A DNA stretch of 64,000 bases, taken from contig OZ017770.1 of assembly GCA_963969345.1 (NCBI GenBank), forward strand, positions 11,216,180-11,280,179, given 5' to 3'. Positions within the stretch are counted from its first letter, which is position 1. Every line of letters begins with the position of its first letter. A program made the translations under genes and the position numbers. The DNA comes from Turbatrix aceti (lineage: Eukaryota > Nematoda > Chromadorea > Rhabditida > Panagrolaimidae). The notes beneath the pieces are model-generated. The model worked only from the letters and a program-made list of their open reading frames with translations. It was not told where the DNA came from and made no database searches. Of the stretch, positions 11,901 through 23,748 are shown piece by piece.

Positions 11901-12642
11901 GCTCCAAAAAATCGTCGACCTAAGCATGAAACATCTTTTACGCTGCTTGATGACGAAGAACTTGCAAAAATTAAGGATTTTTGTGAGGAGTTTGAAGAAG
12001 GTTTAACCCCAAAATACGTTTACTACGACAACCTGAAAGAGATTCTGAAGATACCGTTTTACGTTCATGGCGTGAGACTTGGCAAGGATTTTCTCAAGCA
12101 GCTTCTGGAATCTGGAATCGTTGTTTATGAACATGGAAAGCTGATTGATACAACAAGTGATGATCTTGTATACATTCCGACTGGTCCAAAATTTGAGAAT
12201 CGAAGAGGGGCATGTTTTTATAGGATTTTTAATGTTTTACTGTGTTTTACGTTTCTTAGGATAGTACTCATGATGAACTCATACGTGAACAACAAAGGCT
12301 GGCTCACAATCTCCATGACGCCCGTCAGATATCAGCTTTGATGTTGCAATTTCTGACCGATGAAGCTCAACGCACCATTCTTGTAAACAATTTGCAAACG
12401 GTTGAAGACAATGTGAGCTACCCTGTTTTTGTCTCTGCTCCCCAAATTATATATTTTTTTAGCTTTTCGATGCATCGGAACTCTCCGATGAGGTATCTGC
12501 ACAAAGAATGCAGGAATCGTACCAATGCCTGCGCGAATTCTACACGCATGCTTACAGCATCATGAGCGGCAACCCTTCTCCTGATGAATCTTCTGTTCTG
12601 CCTGAAATCCCGGAATCTGACCATCGTCGTCGCCACTTTTAA
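8927..12642 (+). CDS. Acidic, serine-rich nuclear-type protein, 740 residues, family unknown
   Basis: Five exons fit in phase: 8927-9026, 10201-10944, 11164-12209, 12260-12412 and 12463-12642. I do not recognise the family. The N-terminus is Asp/Glu/Ser-rich (SDREAESSPDDSGHSESDF). Residues about 85-280 look globular (KETGNYRITYNKHAANVLS). A second long acidic tract with DDEDDSDDEVEKD follows, then a basic patch (RFRKMRMHRQHIRK), a conserved-looking block with YVHGVRLGKDFLKQLLESG, and a charged coiled-coil-like C-terminus. Composition suggests a nuclear, chromatin or nucleolar protein; this is inference only. The third intron (12210-12259) must use a GC donor (GCATGT): the nearest GT two bases later would create a stop at the junction. 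The first intron (about 1.17 kb) is full of transposon pieces, and another element begins two bases after the stop codon. Confidence 0.75.
9340..9480. repeat. CGGGTTCGGGT-rich repeat fragment
   Basis: Overlapping TTCGGGTTCGGGTCGGGT units lie in the first intron of the acidic protein gene. The same motif family occurs at 15276-15505 and 55550-55740. Open frames here are artefacts of the repeat. Confidence 0.5.
9524..9960. mobile_element. Composite transposon remnant in intron
   Basis: It starts with the CAGGGTGGCG terminus and about 100 bp of the CCCGGGAGA/CTCCGGAGA element family (compare 6817-7187). It then changes to a different C-rich segment made of CCCGAC/CCCCGAC units up to about 9960. 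It looks like one element inserted in or recombined with another. No target duplication was found. Confidence 0.45.
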
Positions 12643-12643
12643 C

Positions 12644-13176
12644 CAGGGTGGCGACACGGGGGATGCCCCCGGGGATTCTCCCGCCCAAAAGTAATCCTCC
12701 GGGGAATTTGGGGATCATAATTAAGAAAGCGTATTTTTGCTTCCGTGACACTTTTTTGAGACAAATTTACAGGTAAGATTCAATAATAAGAAAAAAACCT
12801 AAATACATTGATTAAAGAATTCGATAGTAATGGTTGTTTGCGTTGATCACGGTTTAAACCAGCGTGGCGAAAACTCCCGAGAGATTGCATCCCGGGAGAA
12901 AATCTCCGGAGATTCTTCCAAAATCTCCGGGGAGACCCAGCTTGCCAAAAAGTATCCAAAAATGTTTTTCCCCTTAAAAAATTTATTAACAACATAAAAA
13001 TCAAAACAGACAGTTTTGTTCTGTTTCAGCACATTGCTAACGCATCTGTGTTTACAGCAATTTATAAAAACACGGATTTTTCATTATTTGTTTCATTATT
13101 TTCCGTACAATCTCTCCGGGAACGTCCCGGATGTTCCCGGGGATTCCCAAGGATAATCCCCTGTTTTAATGCCCTG
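12644..13176. mobile_element. Nested hAT-like MITE remnants after a stop codon
   Basis: A CAGGGTGGCGAC terminus begins at 12644, two bases after the TAA at 12640-12642. A second terminus (CAGCGTGGCGAAAA) at 12860 opens a copy closely related to the element at 6817-7187 but inverted. Right ends with CCCTG occur near 13163 and 13176. The interior shares the segment around ACAGCAATTTATAAAAACAC with 6817-7187. I could not pair ends and target duplications cleanly, so this is probably one element inside another. Confidence 0.5.
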
Positions 13177-13317
13177 GGGATTAACACATTGATTCTTTAA
13201 CTATGACTATGTTTTTATTCGTAAAAAAATAAACATAAAAAAAATTCTCACGAAAGTTGAATCATGTTCTAATGCTTGATGGGATCATCAACAGATCCCG
13301 GCAGCCAAATCACGCTA

Positions 13318-13646
13318 TCATGCACGGGCAGCAATGCGTTCATCACGCTGAGCCAGAGCTTCCTCTCCAAGATCGTTGTCACCTCGGGGACGGAGGTTGT
13401 CGAGGTTGAGCATGACGTAGGTAGGGTAACTGAGAAAAGTGCCTGCGATGAAGAAGTAGAAGGCAACACGTTGCTAAAAAGAGATTAAATTGTATTTTGT
13501 TTTGCTGAAACGATAGGAAAACTCACAGGGATGCTGATGAAGCGCATCGGTGGGGTGCTGTCCGTACCTTTGTGAACGCTTCGCAAAAGAGCAACAGCAG
13601 GTCGGCGTTGAGCGACAAGAAGTCGTTTACCCAAGGACGTCAGCAT
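13318..13646 (-). CDS. Small mitochondrial single-span membrane protein, possibly a complex IV subunit
   Basis: Exons 13646-13527 and 13473-13318 (phase 0) give 91 residues. The first about 27 residues are rich in Arg, Leu and Ala with no acids (GKRLLVAQRRPAVALLR), a typical mitochondrial presequence. A single hydrophobic span follows (RVAFYFFIAGTFLSYPTYVM), then a short charged tail. Size, presequence and one span match nuclear-encoded small subunits of respiratory complexes such as cytochrome c oxidase COX7C or COX8, but I cannot confirm which. It sits in a minus-strand cluster with mitochondrial Trp-tRNA synthetase and ATP synthase beta, which fits a mitochondrial role without proving it. 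Confidence 0.7.
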
Positions 13647-14246
13647 GGTAATAATGTTTAGTTTCTAAAAATCAGAAAATTTGTGTAAACGATAGAAAAA
13701 TCACGCGGGTATTCTTCAATTGATTTTATAAAAAGCTCGGAAGAGTAAAAAAGTTGCTGCATATGTTCAAGATGAGACAAGCGCGCGTGCGCGTTGATCA
13801 AGTCCATCGGGTTCATTTTCAAAGATTGCTTTTCTTTTTGGATAAAAAGTTTTTATGAAGAACAATATTTTGCGTGTACTATATAAAATATCATCAAACA
13901 TTTATAATTTTATAAAAAAATCGTAAAATTTGATAAAAATTGTTTATTTAAATAAATGTGAAAAATAAATTTACGAAAAACAATAGTAGATATGACTACG
14001 GTTAAAGGAACTTTTTATATTTAACGAGATTAAAAGTATGTAATAAAGTGGTACAAAAGGGTTATCAAACAAGCGTCAGCCCGACATGCAAAAAAATAAT
14101 AAATGTACGACAACAGAATAAGAAGTGTCAGAGACTCCTTTAGACTCTTGTCATACGGGCGGTAGACGAAAAAAATCTCCCAACAACTTAAAGACCACAA
14201 AAATTAACGCCTACAATAATTAATGTCTAATTAGAGAAAAAGCAAA
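13647..14246. other. Intergenic, AT-rich
   Basis: No gene seen. Contains the upstream region of the small mitochondrial protein and poly-A/T runs up to the tRNA gene. Confidence 0.5.
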
Positions 14247-14319
14247 TGCCCCTTGCAGGGATCGAACCTGCGACCTTCGGTTTACAAGACCGACGCTACT
14301 ACCACTGAGCCAAAGAGGC
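14247..14319 (-). tRNA. tRNA-Thr (anticodon TGT)
   Basis: A 73-base cloverleaf on the minus strand. The acceptor stem GCCTCTT pairs with AAGGGGC (one U-G pair) and is followed by discriminator A. The D-arm region GGCTCAGTGGTAGTAGC, an anticodon loop CTTGTAA with anticodon TGT, and a T arm with GGTTCGATCCC (B box) are all present. No intron is visible. Confidence 0.95.
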
Positions 14320-14575
14320 TGCCACTTAACACGGTACCGAATCCATGAAAATGATACGCAGTGTTCACAAAAGTATCGCAAAGGACACAAAAATTTGGTG
14401 ATCCTGGTTCTTAACTGGTGATCGCGGTTTGAAAAACGGAGTATTGAGATCTCGACAAAATACCTGGATCTCTGAGAAAAGCCCACATCTGTGTTATAGC
14501 AAACTGATTACCGTCAATTCATCTAAAATCCATTCATTAATCAACTAATTTATTCTTACACATTGATCAACTAAA

Positions 14576-16841
14576 TTAACAGCTTCTGTCAAATCCAACA
14601 AGGATTTTAATGCGTGCGAGGTTTTGCACAGCAGTTTGCCTGGCTTCGTTCGAAGATTCTCGTAACAGATTCCAAACATATCCTTCATCGCTACAAAGTT
14701 CATCGAACCGCTGCCTGATCGGCTTGAACTCGGCGTCAATGATGTCAGCCAGGCTGTCTTTGAATTTGAGTGTATCCATGTCCGCTGATTCGGCAACGAT
14801 GACCTCAGGGGATTTGCCTGTAAATGCAGACTTGAGCGAGACAAGGTTGGCAATGGCAGGCCGATTCGTCCAGTCGTATTCAATTGTTCCGTTGGTATCC
14901 GTGAGTGCCCGACGAATTTTAGAACGAATTGTATCGGAATCGTCATTGATGTTAATCCGGGAAAAGTCACTGGAATCCGATTTGCTCATTTTATTACCGG
15001 GATTACGGAGACTTTTGATGCGTGGGGCTATGGATCGGACCTGAAAAATATATTAACATGTATTCGTGGAAAACAGTATCTTGCCTTGTATAATATTTAT
15101 AAAATCGCAAATTTGTGATTTTCCGAAAACAGTTGCATAAACATAACATTACAGCTGCAAAATAGTGTTGTGCAGCGGACTTAATTTGTAATGTTAAAAA
15201 TTTCTTGAAAAGTAAAATTATAGCCACAAATTAATGTTACTCGGCGTTCATGAAATAAGAAAAACAACTTGTTATCAGTGTTGCCGGGTACCCGCCCGAA
15301 AACCCGACCCGAACCCAATTTTCGGGTGGGTACCCAAAAATTCGGGTTTCGAAACCGAAATAAAGTACACATTGTTTTTTAAAAAGACGATATATGTATA
15401 AATTTTGAATTTTTAGACACAAAAAACCGGGTTTCTGAACCGGGCACCGAAAAATTCGGGTTTTCGGGTCGGGTACCCGAACAGTCGGGTTTTTTTTCAG
15501 CACTGTTTGTTATCCCCATAAAAAAGTGCTCGAAATTTATTTATCTTAAAAAGTTTACAAAAAAATACCCGCTTTTGCATGCATGAGTGCATTTTTGTTA
15601 CTTTTAACACGAATATTCTCAGAACATGATTCGTCAGAAAAATAACGGGACACGCTTTTACTTTACTTTTGTGCAGTATATTTGACTTCAACTTGATTGT
15701 TGAAGTCAAAATTATATAAATATGTAGAACGTTGGCTTTCAAAAGCTGTAAATTTTGGAAAAAAAAAGTTTAAAAACTTTATTTGTTCCCATGTTAAGTT
15801 TTCATCGGAAATCATCTTTTAAAATTTGCATATCACATTTTTTTGTGTAATTACCCACGATTGCATCATCCAGCTATATGGACAGACGTCAGATTTAAAC
15901 TTAAGACCATTGTCTAATTAAGGCCGGCGACCCGGCCCGGCCCGCATTGGCCCGCTTAATTTTTTTTTTCAATGAAGCTTGCAAAAACACAGTTTTTTTT
16001 GACAAAAACATATATGAAAAGTGCAAAACAAAGACGACTTCATTTTATTTAGGGAATAATAAAAATTGTTTTATTCTGATTCAAAAAATTTTACACTTCC
16101 CCTTCAAAAATTCTTGAAGGGGCTTGCATTCAAAAAACTTACCATTTGAGGCACAGGAAAAGCCTCTGTGTTATAGCGACGATTGAAAGACTCCGCAAGA
16201 TCGACCAACAAGTTCATGTGTTGTCCCTGATCTTCGCCAACTGGGACATGAGTTGCAGAGTAGAGGAAAACGTCAGCGCCTTGGAGTACCGGATACGACA
16301 TTAATCCAATTGGTATTTGCCCTTTTTTATACCTGAAACACAATAATGATACATTCATTCCCTGTTTTTATACCAGTTTTTTATACTCACTTTTTCGACT
16401 TGTCCTTAAACTGCGGTAACCTGGTCAACTGGGCGACAGTTTGCAAGGCACCCAGTATCCATGCCAACTCGGTGTGCTCAGGCACTTGACTCTGCTGGAA
16501 GAGGCACGTCTTCTTTGGATCAACCCCACAAGCCAATAGACCGGCTGCCATCTCCAGGATGTTTTTGCGCAGCACGTGTGAATCAGGAAGGAAAGTAGTA
16601 ATTGCGTGCAGGTCAGCCACGAATAAAAACCTGGCAGCAGTATCTTCTTTCTAAGAACAAAACTATTTTTAGTCGTGCCAAACCAAAATCACACCTCTTG
16701 AATTTGCAGCCAAGACTTTATAAAGCCGAAGTAGTTACCCAGGTGAGGGACGCCGGTGGGCTGGATGCCAGTCAGGTAGACAGGAAGCCCCGTGGAACCC
16801 GACGCGTACCGGCGGAGACAAAGCGTTGGGACTCGTAGCAT
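14576..16841 (-). CDS. WARS2: Mitochondrial tryptophanyl-tRNA synthetase
   Basis: Four exons, 16841-16695, 16650-16391, 16332-16143 and 15040-14576, give 353 residues, the usual length for bacterial/mitochondrial TrpRS. It charges mitochondrial tRNA-Trp with tryptophan using ATP. Class I signatures are visible: the HIGH-like HLGN at about residues 33-36 after TGIQPTGVP, the [21 protein letters not shown] block, and KMSKS at about residues 216-220. A short basic N-terminus ([14 protein letters not shown]) fits a mitochondrial presequence. Phases 0, 2 and 0 agree at all junctions. The third intron is 1.1 kb and contains a small hAT-like element (15276-15505) and a GGCCCG-rich fragment near 15920-15960. 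Confidence 0.95.
15276..15505. mobile_element. hAT-like MITE in WARS2 intron
   Basis: About 230 bp. It starts CAGTGTTGCCGGGTACC and ends CAGCACTG. Flanking octamers CTTGTTAT (15268-15275) and TTTGTTAT (15506-15513) match at 7 of 8. The interior consists of GGGTACCCGA/TTCGGGT motifs shared with fragments near 9340-9480 and 55550-56112. Confidence 0.7.
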
Positions 16842-17181
16842 TTGCCTGAAATGGTCACCCCCTGTTATCGAAAGACCGCTATTGTTACAAAAGATTTAAA
16901 GCGAAAAAACGCCGTTTTCAAGTTCCGACAGAAAAATACTCATTTATGAACAAAAACATGGCTTAAAAACAATAACTTGTTTGGGAACAACAAAAACAAC
17001 TCAGATAATTAAAAGGATCGTTAAAGGTGACCGTAGGGTGAGCATGAGTTTTTGTGAAGGTGAAGTTCCCTTGGTAAAAGCATCAAAGAAAGCGAAGACG
17101 TAAAGTAAGAAAAAGGGGGAACACAAAGCGTCGTACAGTGTTCCCTGCTCGGCAACAGGCAAACGTTGAATAAGTTTTGAC
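16842..17181. other. Intergenic, upstream of WARS2
   Basis: No gene seen. Contains the WARS2 promoter side and the left target site of the element that starts at 17182. Confidence 0.45.
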
Positions 17182-17500
17182 CAGGCATGAAAACAGCCTG
17201 CCGAATCCCGGCCCGGACCAGGCTTGGGCGCAGTGTAACGAAAACCAAAATTATTGCCTTCGCCTTCGCCTCCGGAGGCGAAGGCGATGAAGGCGCCTCC
17301 AGAGACGGAGGCGATCAGAGGCGCCTTTGGTTTATTTTTAACAAAATTTAGTCCCTATAGATAGAAAACAAGCCAGTAATTTTTGTAATTTATACATATA
17401 ACGATTGGCTGCTATTTTTTGGATAAAAGTTCGAAAAAAAACTGAATGGATAACTTCGGGCCGGTCCTGGACATAAAAATTAGGGCCGTTTTCATGCCTG
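17182..17500. mobile_element. hAT-like MITE with GC-rich palindromic core
   Basis: 319 bp bounded by 13-bp perfect inverted ends, CAGGCATGAAAAC and GTTTTCATGCCTG. An exact 8-bp target duplication, GTTTTGAC, lies at 17174-17181 and 17501-17508. The core at about 17253-17325 is a dense palindromic array of GCCTCCGGAGGCGAAGG-type motifs. No coding capacity. Confidence 0.85.
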
Positions 17501-17699
17501 GTTTTGACTTGGGAAAGCAGCTACGGGTAACGGCGTCGACTGCCAAGTGGCAATAAGTAACTTGACGGGTTCGTGGATGCCGTACAAGATCATAACTATT
17601 CCTGTGAGGATGGATTTGTCGGTTCGTGCAGCAGATACGATCGGTAAGACTTTTAATCAGAGGTTGATGTATGATATGGCACCGGAGCCAACGTTGTGG

Positions 17700-17880
17700 G
17701 TCTCGCGAATACAGCGCCGCAAACGTAACATTATAGGGACTACAAAATTTAATTCAGCGGACCTGAAGTAACATAATAGAATAAAAAGTTTTATTATCTT
17801 TGACAAACAGCACCCGAAAAGTAACAATTTAGGCATTTTTGAATGTTATCTCGCGTACATGAAGTAATAAATTAAACGTA
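17700..17880. repeat. GTAAC-rich dispersed repeat, copy between WARS2 and PEX10
   Basis: Shows units like ACGTAACATTATAG...CAGCGGACCTGAAGTAACATAATAGAA and AATGTTATCTCGCGTACATGAAGTAAT, the same family as the copy in the PEX10 first intron. Confidence 0.55.
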
Positions 17881-17954
17881 ATAAATTATCCAAAAAAACA
17901 TTCGAAAATAAATCATTTTTATTTACACAACAAATATAACATACCATGTCGGCA

Positions 17955-19408
17955 TCATGAATTCAGCAGCGGTACGACACGAGAACGCGGAAACACAAAT
18001 CGACAAGAGGGACATCGACCAGATTGAACGGCATCTGAGTAATCTCGAGTTCGCTCTACGCACGGCCAGCAAAATGTATGTCCACAGGGCAGGCAGACGG
18101 GAGGACAAATTTCGAGGCAAATAACGCATTGTCTTCCGTTCCTAGCAGCAGTCTGAAATAATCATACGGTAATTATGAATTTTGATCAGGTGAGAAAAAC
18201 TCACAGCGTGAGTCGCAGATGAAGATTCGGGTGTGTTGTCAGAGGAACGTACGCGTCTCTGATAAGCTAGAGTTAAATTCAAAGCAACTCTTAGGCAACT
18301 CACGACGCCGAGAAGCTTCAGAATCTTTGTTATCTGAAATACCATAAATCACGTAAAAATGGGAGAAAAAGCACATTTACCTGAAAATTGGAGTTTGGTC
18401 GTAAGCTTTGGTACTGAATACCGATCAGGCGCTTTGGTAAATGATAGTACGTGGTGGCAAACAGGTAGAAGACGGCAACGTGAAGAGAACAGATGGAATG
18501 AAAAATTTCCAAGCTGATTTTGGATAGTATAGGTTTCTGTAGACCAAGTTTTTCCATAAGACGATATAACAGGGTATCGGTCTTCGGATGAAGAGCTTCC
18601 AGAACAGTGAAAAGCAGCCTCGAGCTGTTTGACGCAATCCTTGAGGCGCTCGAAACCTGGATAAGACCCAGGTATTCTTCTCCCAGTGTTTGATTTCCTA
18701 AAAAAATGATTGAAAAGTGCAGCAGCATAAAATAAAAATGTATGCTATCTCTCCCAGATAGCACCGGAAAACTAACATAAAAATTGTTACGTAGCTAAAA
18801 TTGTTATGTAACAAAATAGGAACTAGATTTTTGTCACAAAAACCACCTCCAAAAAGTAATAATTTAGCCGGCAAAAAGTGTTAACTGGCGCGCATGAAGT
18901 AACAAAATAAGAACTAAATTTGTTATGCGCAGAAAACAGCACTCAAAAAATTACATCTTAGTTGCTTTTAAATGTTATTCAACAGAACTGACATAATAAA
19001 ATAAAAATACAATTTTTGTTATTTCTCAATAAAAGCACCTAATGCAAGAAGTAACATTATAAGTTTTTCTGAATGTTATCCGGCGAACTTGAAGCAAACA
19101 GCAATAAAAATGACTCCAAGGCTTAGGCCCATTAACAAAAAAGAATTTAAAAAAATAAACATACCGTAAGCAGTCGTCAACAGGTAATACAACCCTCTGG
19201 TAATCGGCGTCAACCAGTTGGCAACCGAAACCATGCCACGGGAGCCAAAAACGTCGAGAACGAATTCCGAAAGCGAATTCTCAAGCACCAAAAGTTGCTC
19301 GTCATCCCTGGCAGCGGACCGAATGATCTCGGCTTTGTCGGCATCGTACCGTAACATGACCGGAAAAGCACAATAGCCATCGTCAGCAAACATTATCCCC
19401 CATCTCAT
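17955..19408 (-). CDS. PEX10: Peroxisome biogenesis factor 10 (RING E3 ubiquitin ligase)
   Basis: Four exons, 19408-19165, 18697-18381, 18333-18205 and 18152-17955, give 295 residues with consistent phases (1, 0, 0). PEX10 forms the PEX2-PEX10-PEX12 ligase in the peroxisome membrane, which ubiquitinates the import receptor PEX5 so it can be recycled. Diagnostic stretches are NQTLGEEYLGLIQVS and HVAVFYLFATTYYHLPKRL. The last exon carries a C-terminal RING with the order CVIC, CLPCGHTFCWPC, RCPSC (about residues 239-283). A second in-frame ATG at 19393 (MFADDGYC) could be the true start. The gene lies 143 bp downstream of ATP synthase beta on the same strand, spacing seen in nematode operons. 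The first intron (about 470 bp) is filled with GTAAC-type repeats. Confidence 0.95.
18780..19090. repeat. GTAAC-rich dispersed repeat, copy in PEX10 intron 1
   Basis: At least four diverged units of roughly 70-90 bp, each with a TATGTAACAAAATA-like edge and an AATGTTATCCGGCG-like edge. It occupies most of the intron. Confidence 0.6.
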
Positions 19409-19552
19409 GCAATTATATCAAAAGGCAAAATAACCCGTATAAAATCCATTCCCCTCTTCACACAACATGCATCACTGATCGTTGAAAACATTTAATCCTA
19501 TATAATTCTAAACACAGAGAACAGTTCTCCAGCAACGTTGTTTCAGAAGCAT

Positions 19553-21409
<1,857 letters not shown>

Positions 21410-22079
21410 CCTGAATAACAAAAATTTTACGTCAAAAAGTTCAGCTAAGTTGTGGTAATGAATTCGCGCGATGTGTGATTATTATCGACTTCAAATAACA
21501 ACAAATCTATAAAAAACAAAAATACGACGAAGGATTTATTCATGGAAGAAGGGTAAAACGCGAGAAAAGATGAACACGGCCGCGATCTACGTGCTTCGTG
21601 TGAAGTTAAGCAGAGCGACACAGTGCATACCCGCGATGCGCTTTGGTCTCGCACAGACACTGCACATCAATTCTTTTCAAACGAGACTTCTCTCACTTTT
21701 TTTCGCTGCACCAATGATTTGAACGCGCACGCAAGCAACACTGCACTGCGTCTAGTGTTTTGTTGATTTTTTGCGGGGTGTCTATCCCGGGCTCCATTGG
21801 TCTCCATAGCTGTTCAGTATTAATCCCCGGGGCTCTTTTCGTAATAAAATACATATTTTTCACCAGAAATATGAAATATTTTGTAGAGAAAAATATATTA
21901 CAAATGTCACCTTCAGCGAAAGGTGACGTTTGTCATCCCTTATAAACACAATTTTTTAACACGAATAGAAAAAATTAGCGCGTGAAGCAGCAAATTTGAA
22001 AAACTTTTCTGCAAAAATTTATTTAAAAAATTCGTCTTTACTTTCAGCCTAATTTTGTACTTTGGCGGAAAACGGAGGA
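21410..22079. other. Intergenic, atp-2 upstream region; left edge of duplicated segment
   Basis: No gene seen. From about 21630 the sequence matches 27490-27650 (shared stretch ACACTGCACATCAAT and the following 130 bp). This marks the left edge of a segmental duplication that includes the neighbouring reductase and MOB4. Confidence 0.6.
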
Positions 22080-23594
22080 TGCATGCGCGCGCGCGTAGTG
22101 TGTTCACTTTGGCGCTTTCGTGTAAAATCAGATGATAAGTTAAAAACATGATTTAAAATGCAATAGATCACACATGTCCTGATCAATATAACGAGCCAAG
22201 TTTTGTGCAAAAATATTAATTTTGAGCTTTGCAATGGCTTTTACAACTTTTAGTTTTGAAAAATGCATTACAGCCGTTACAGATTTGCTAGCCACTATCA
22301 AATCAGAAAAGTTCTTTGTTTCATCGATACGAACATATCTGTCAGAGGATTTTTAAAAATTTGGTCTGCGAACTGAGAAATGATTTGATAATTTTTTGCC
22401 TCTATAAATGCGCACGCGCTCGTTGTTATACCCAGGGTTGCGAAATTCCCCGGGGAATGAAAAATGGGGGAATATTCCCGGGGGATTCCCGGAGATTCCC
22501 CAGGGAATCCCCTTTCAAATTCCCCGCGTCCAAATAAAGCCATGCGTCTAAAACGAGGTCTAAAATAAAAAAAAACACACCAAAAACGGTCTATTTATTA
22601 ACGTGCATTAAAATTGCAACCTAACTTTCACATTAAAGCGAGATTTGAAGCCCAATTGGCAAACTTCAAAAAAAATAATCACATCCTTTTACTTTTCTTA
22701 ATTTTTTCGGAAGTTTCCCGGGGAATTTTGGGGGGAATTTGGCAAAGGGGGGGGGAATCCCCGGGGATTCCCGGGAATATTCCCCGGGGAATCCCATCTT
22801 CGCAACCCTGGTTATACCTGTTGCGTCTCGTTCTATTCACACCTTTTTGCTTCAACTAATACTCCTATGCAGATATATTTTAGCGCCAATTCCAAAACAG
22901 ACAACCCCCAATTTGACCCGAATATTTTATTTTACGAATAGCGGCACATCGAAAGACCGAGAGCATGCAGTCGAAGTTCGATTTTCCCGCAGGTATTTCG
23001 TGCGGCATTCCTGCTTTGATTGCCGCAGCGGCCGCTGAAGCACAGTGTTCACAGCTGCTGCTCCCTTCCCCGATTTTTTGGACAAAAACTGCTTTGGCAT
23101 AGGAAGCAAAATAAAATAATCAGGTCAAATTGGGGGTTGCATATGCACTGTTTTGGAATTGGCGCTAAAATCTATCTGCATAGGAGTATTAGTTGAAGCA
23201 AAAAGGTGTGAACACAAAGAGACGCAACAGGGAAAACAACGAGCGCGTGCGCATTTTTGAAGGGTAAAATGGTTATCAGCCCGTTTCTCGGTTCGCAGAC
23301 CAAATTTTCAAAAATCCTCTGACAGATATGTTCGGATCAATGAAACAAAGTTGTTTTCAGATTTGATAGGGGCTGGCAAACCTGTAACGGCCGTAATGCA
23401 TTTTTCTAATATCTGAAAAAACCACAATTTGTAAAAATCATTGCGAGGCTCAAAATTAATATTTTTGCACAAAACTTGGCTCGTTACGTTATTCAGGACA
23501 TGTGTGATCAATTGGTTTTTAAATCATGTCTTCAACTTACGAACTGATTTTACACGAAAGCTTCAAAGTGAACACACTACGCGCGCGCGCATGC
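22080..23594. mobile_element. Fold-back element 1, carrying a nested MITE
   Basis: A long inverted repeat. The left arm (22080-22929) starts GCATGCGCGCGCGCG and the right arm (23117-23594) ends with the inverse. Arm features such as the TTTGGTCTGCGAACTGAG block and CCTATGCAGATATATTTTAGCGCC appear in inverse order on the right. The left arm is interrupted by the MITE at 22433-22810. The spacer (22930-23116) is GC-richer and unlike the arms, and has a 44-codon open frame from about 22965. The element is absent at the matching place in the duplicate near 27655. Confidence 0.75.
22433..22810. mobile_element. hAT-like MITE nested in fold-back element 1
   Basis: 378 bp with 12-bp perfect inverted ends, CAGGGTTGCGAA and TTCGCAACCCTG. 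An exact 8-bp target duplication, GTTATACC, lies at 22425-22432 and 22811-22818. The interior is rich in CCCCGGGGAATTCCC motifs. Removing it restores the fold-back arm to match its partner, so it inserted after the fold-back element. Confidence 0.9.
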
Positions 23595-23748
23595 TTTTTG
23601 CCCCCATTGTACGAAGTGTAAATCCTGTGGCCCTTTGAGACCGTCCCCTGATTGACCGGCTAGATTTTCTAATAACCCTCTACTAGATTTTCTAATAACG
23701 CTTTAACTTTAATCCAGATTAATTGATTTGCCATTTATTTTTCGTAAT

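Noticed and set aside
11280..12642. Acidic protein considered as TADA3 or AATF-like
   Set aside because: Only acidic composition and a vague C-terminal coiled-coil likeness; no diagnostic motif of either family seen.
14247..14319. tRNA-derived repeat (SINE) instead of a tRNA gene
   Set aside because: All arms pair, the discriminator and B box are intact, and no adjacent poly-A tail or repeat body is visible.
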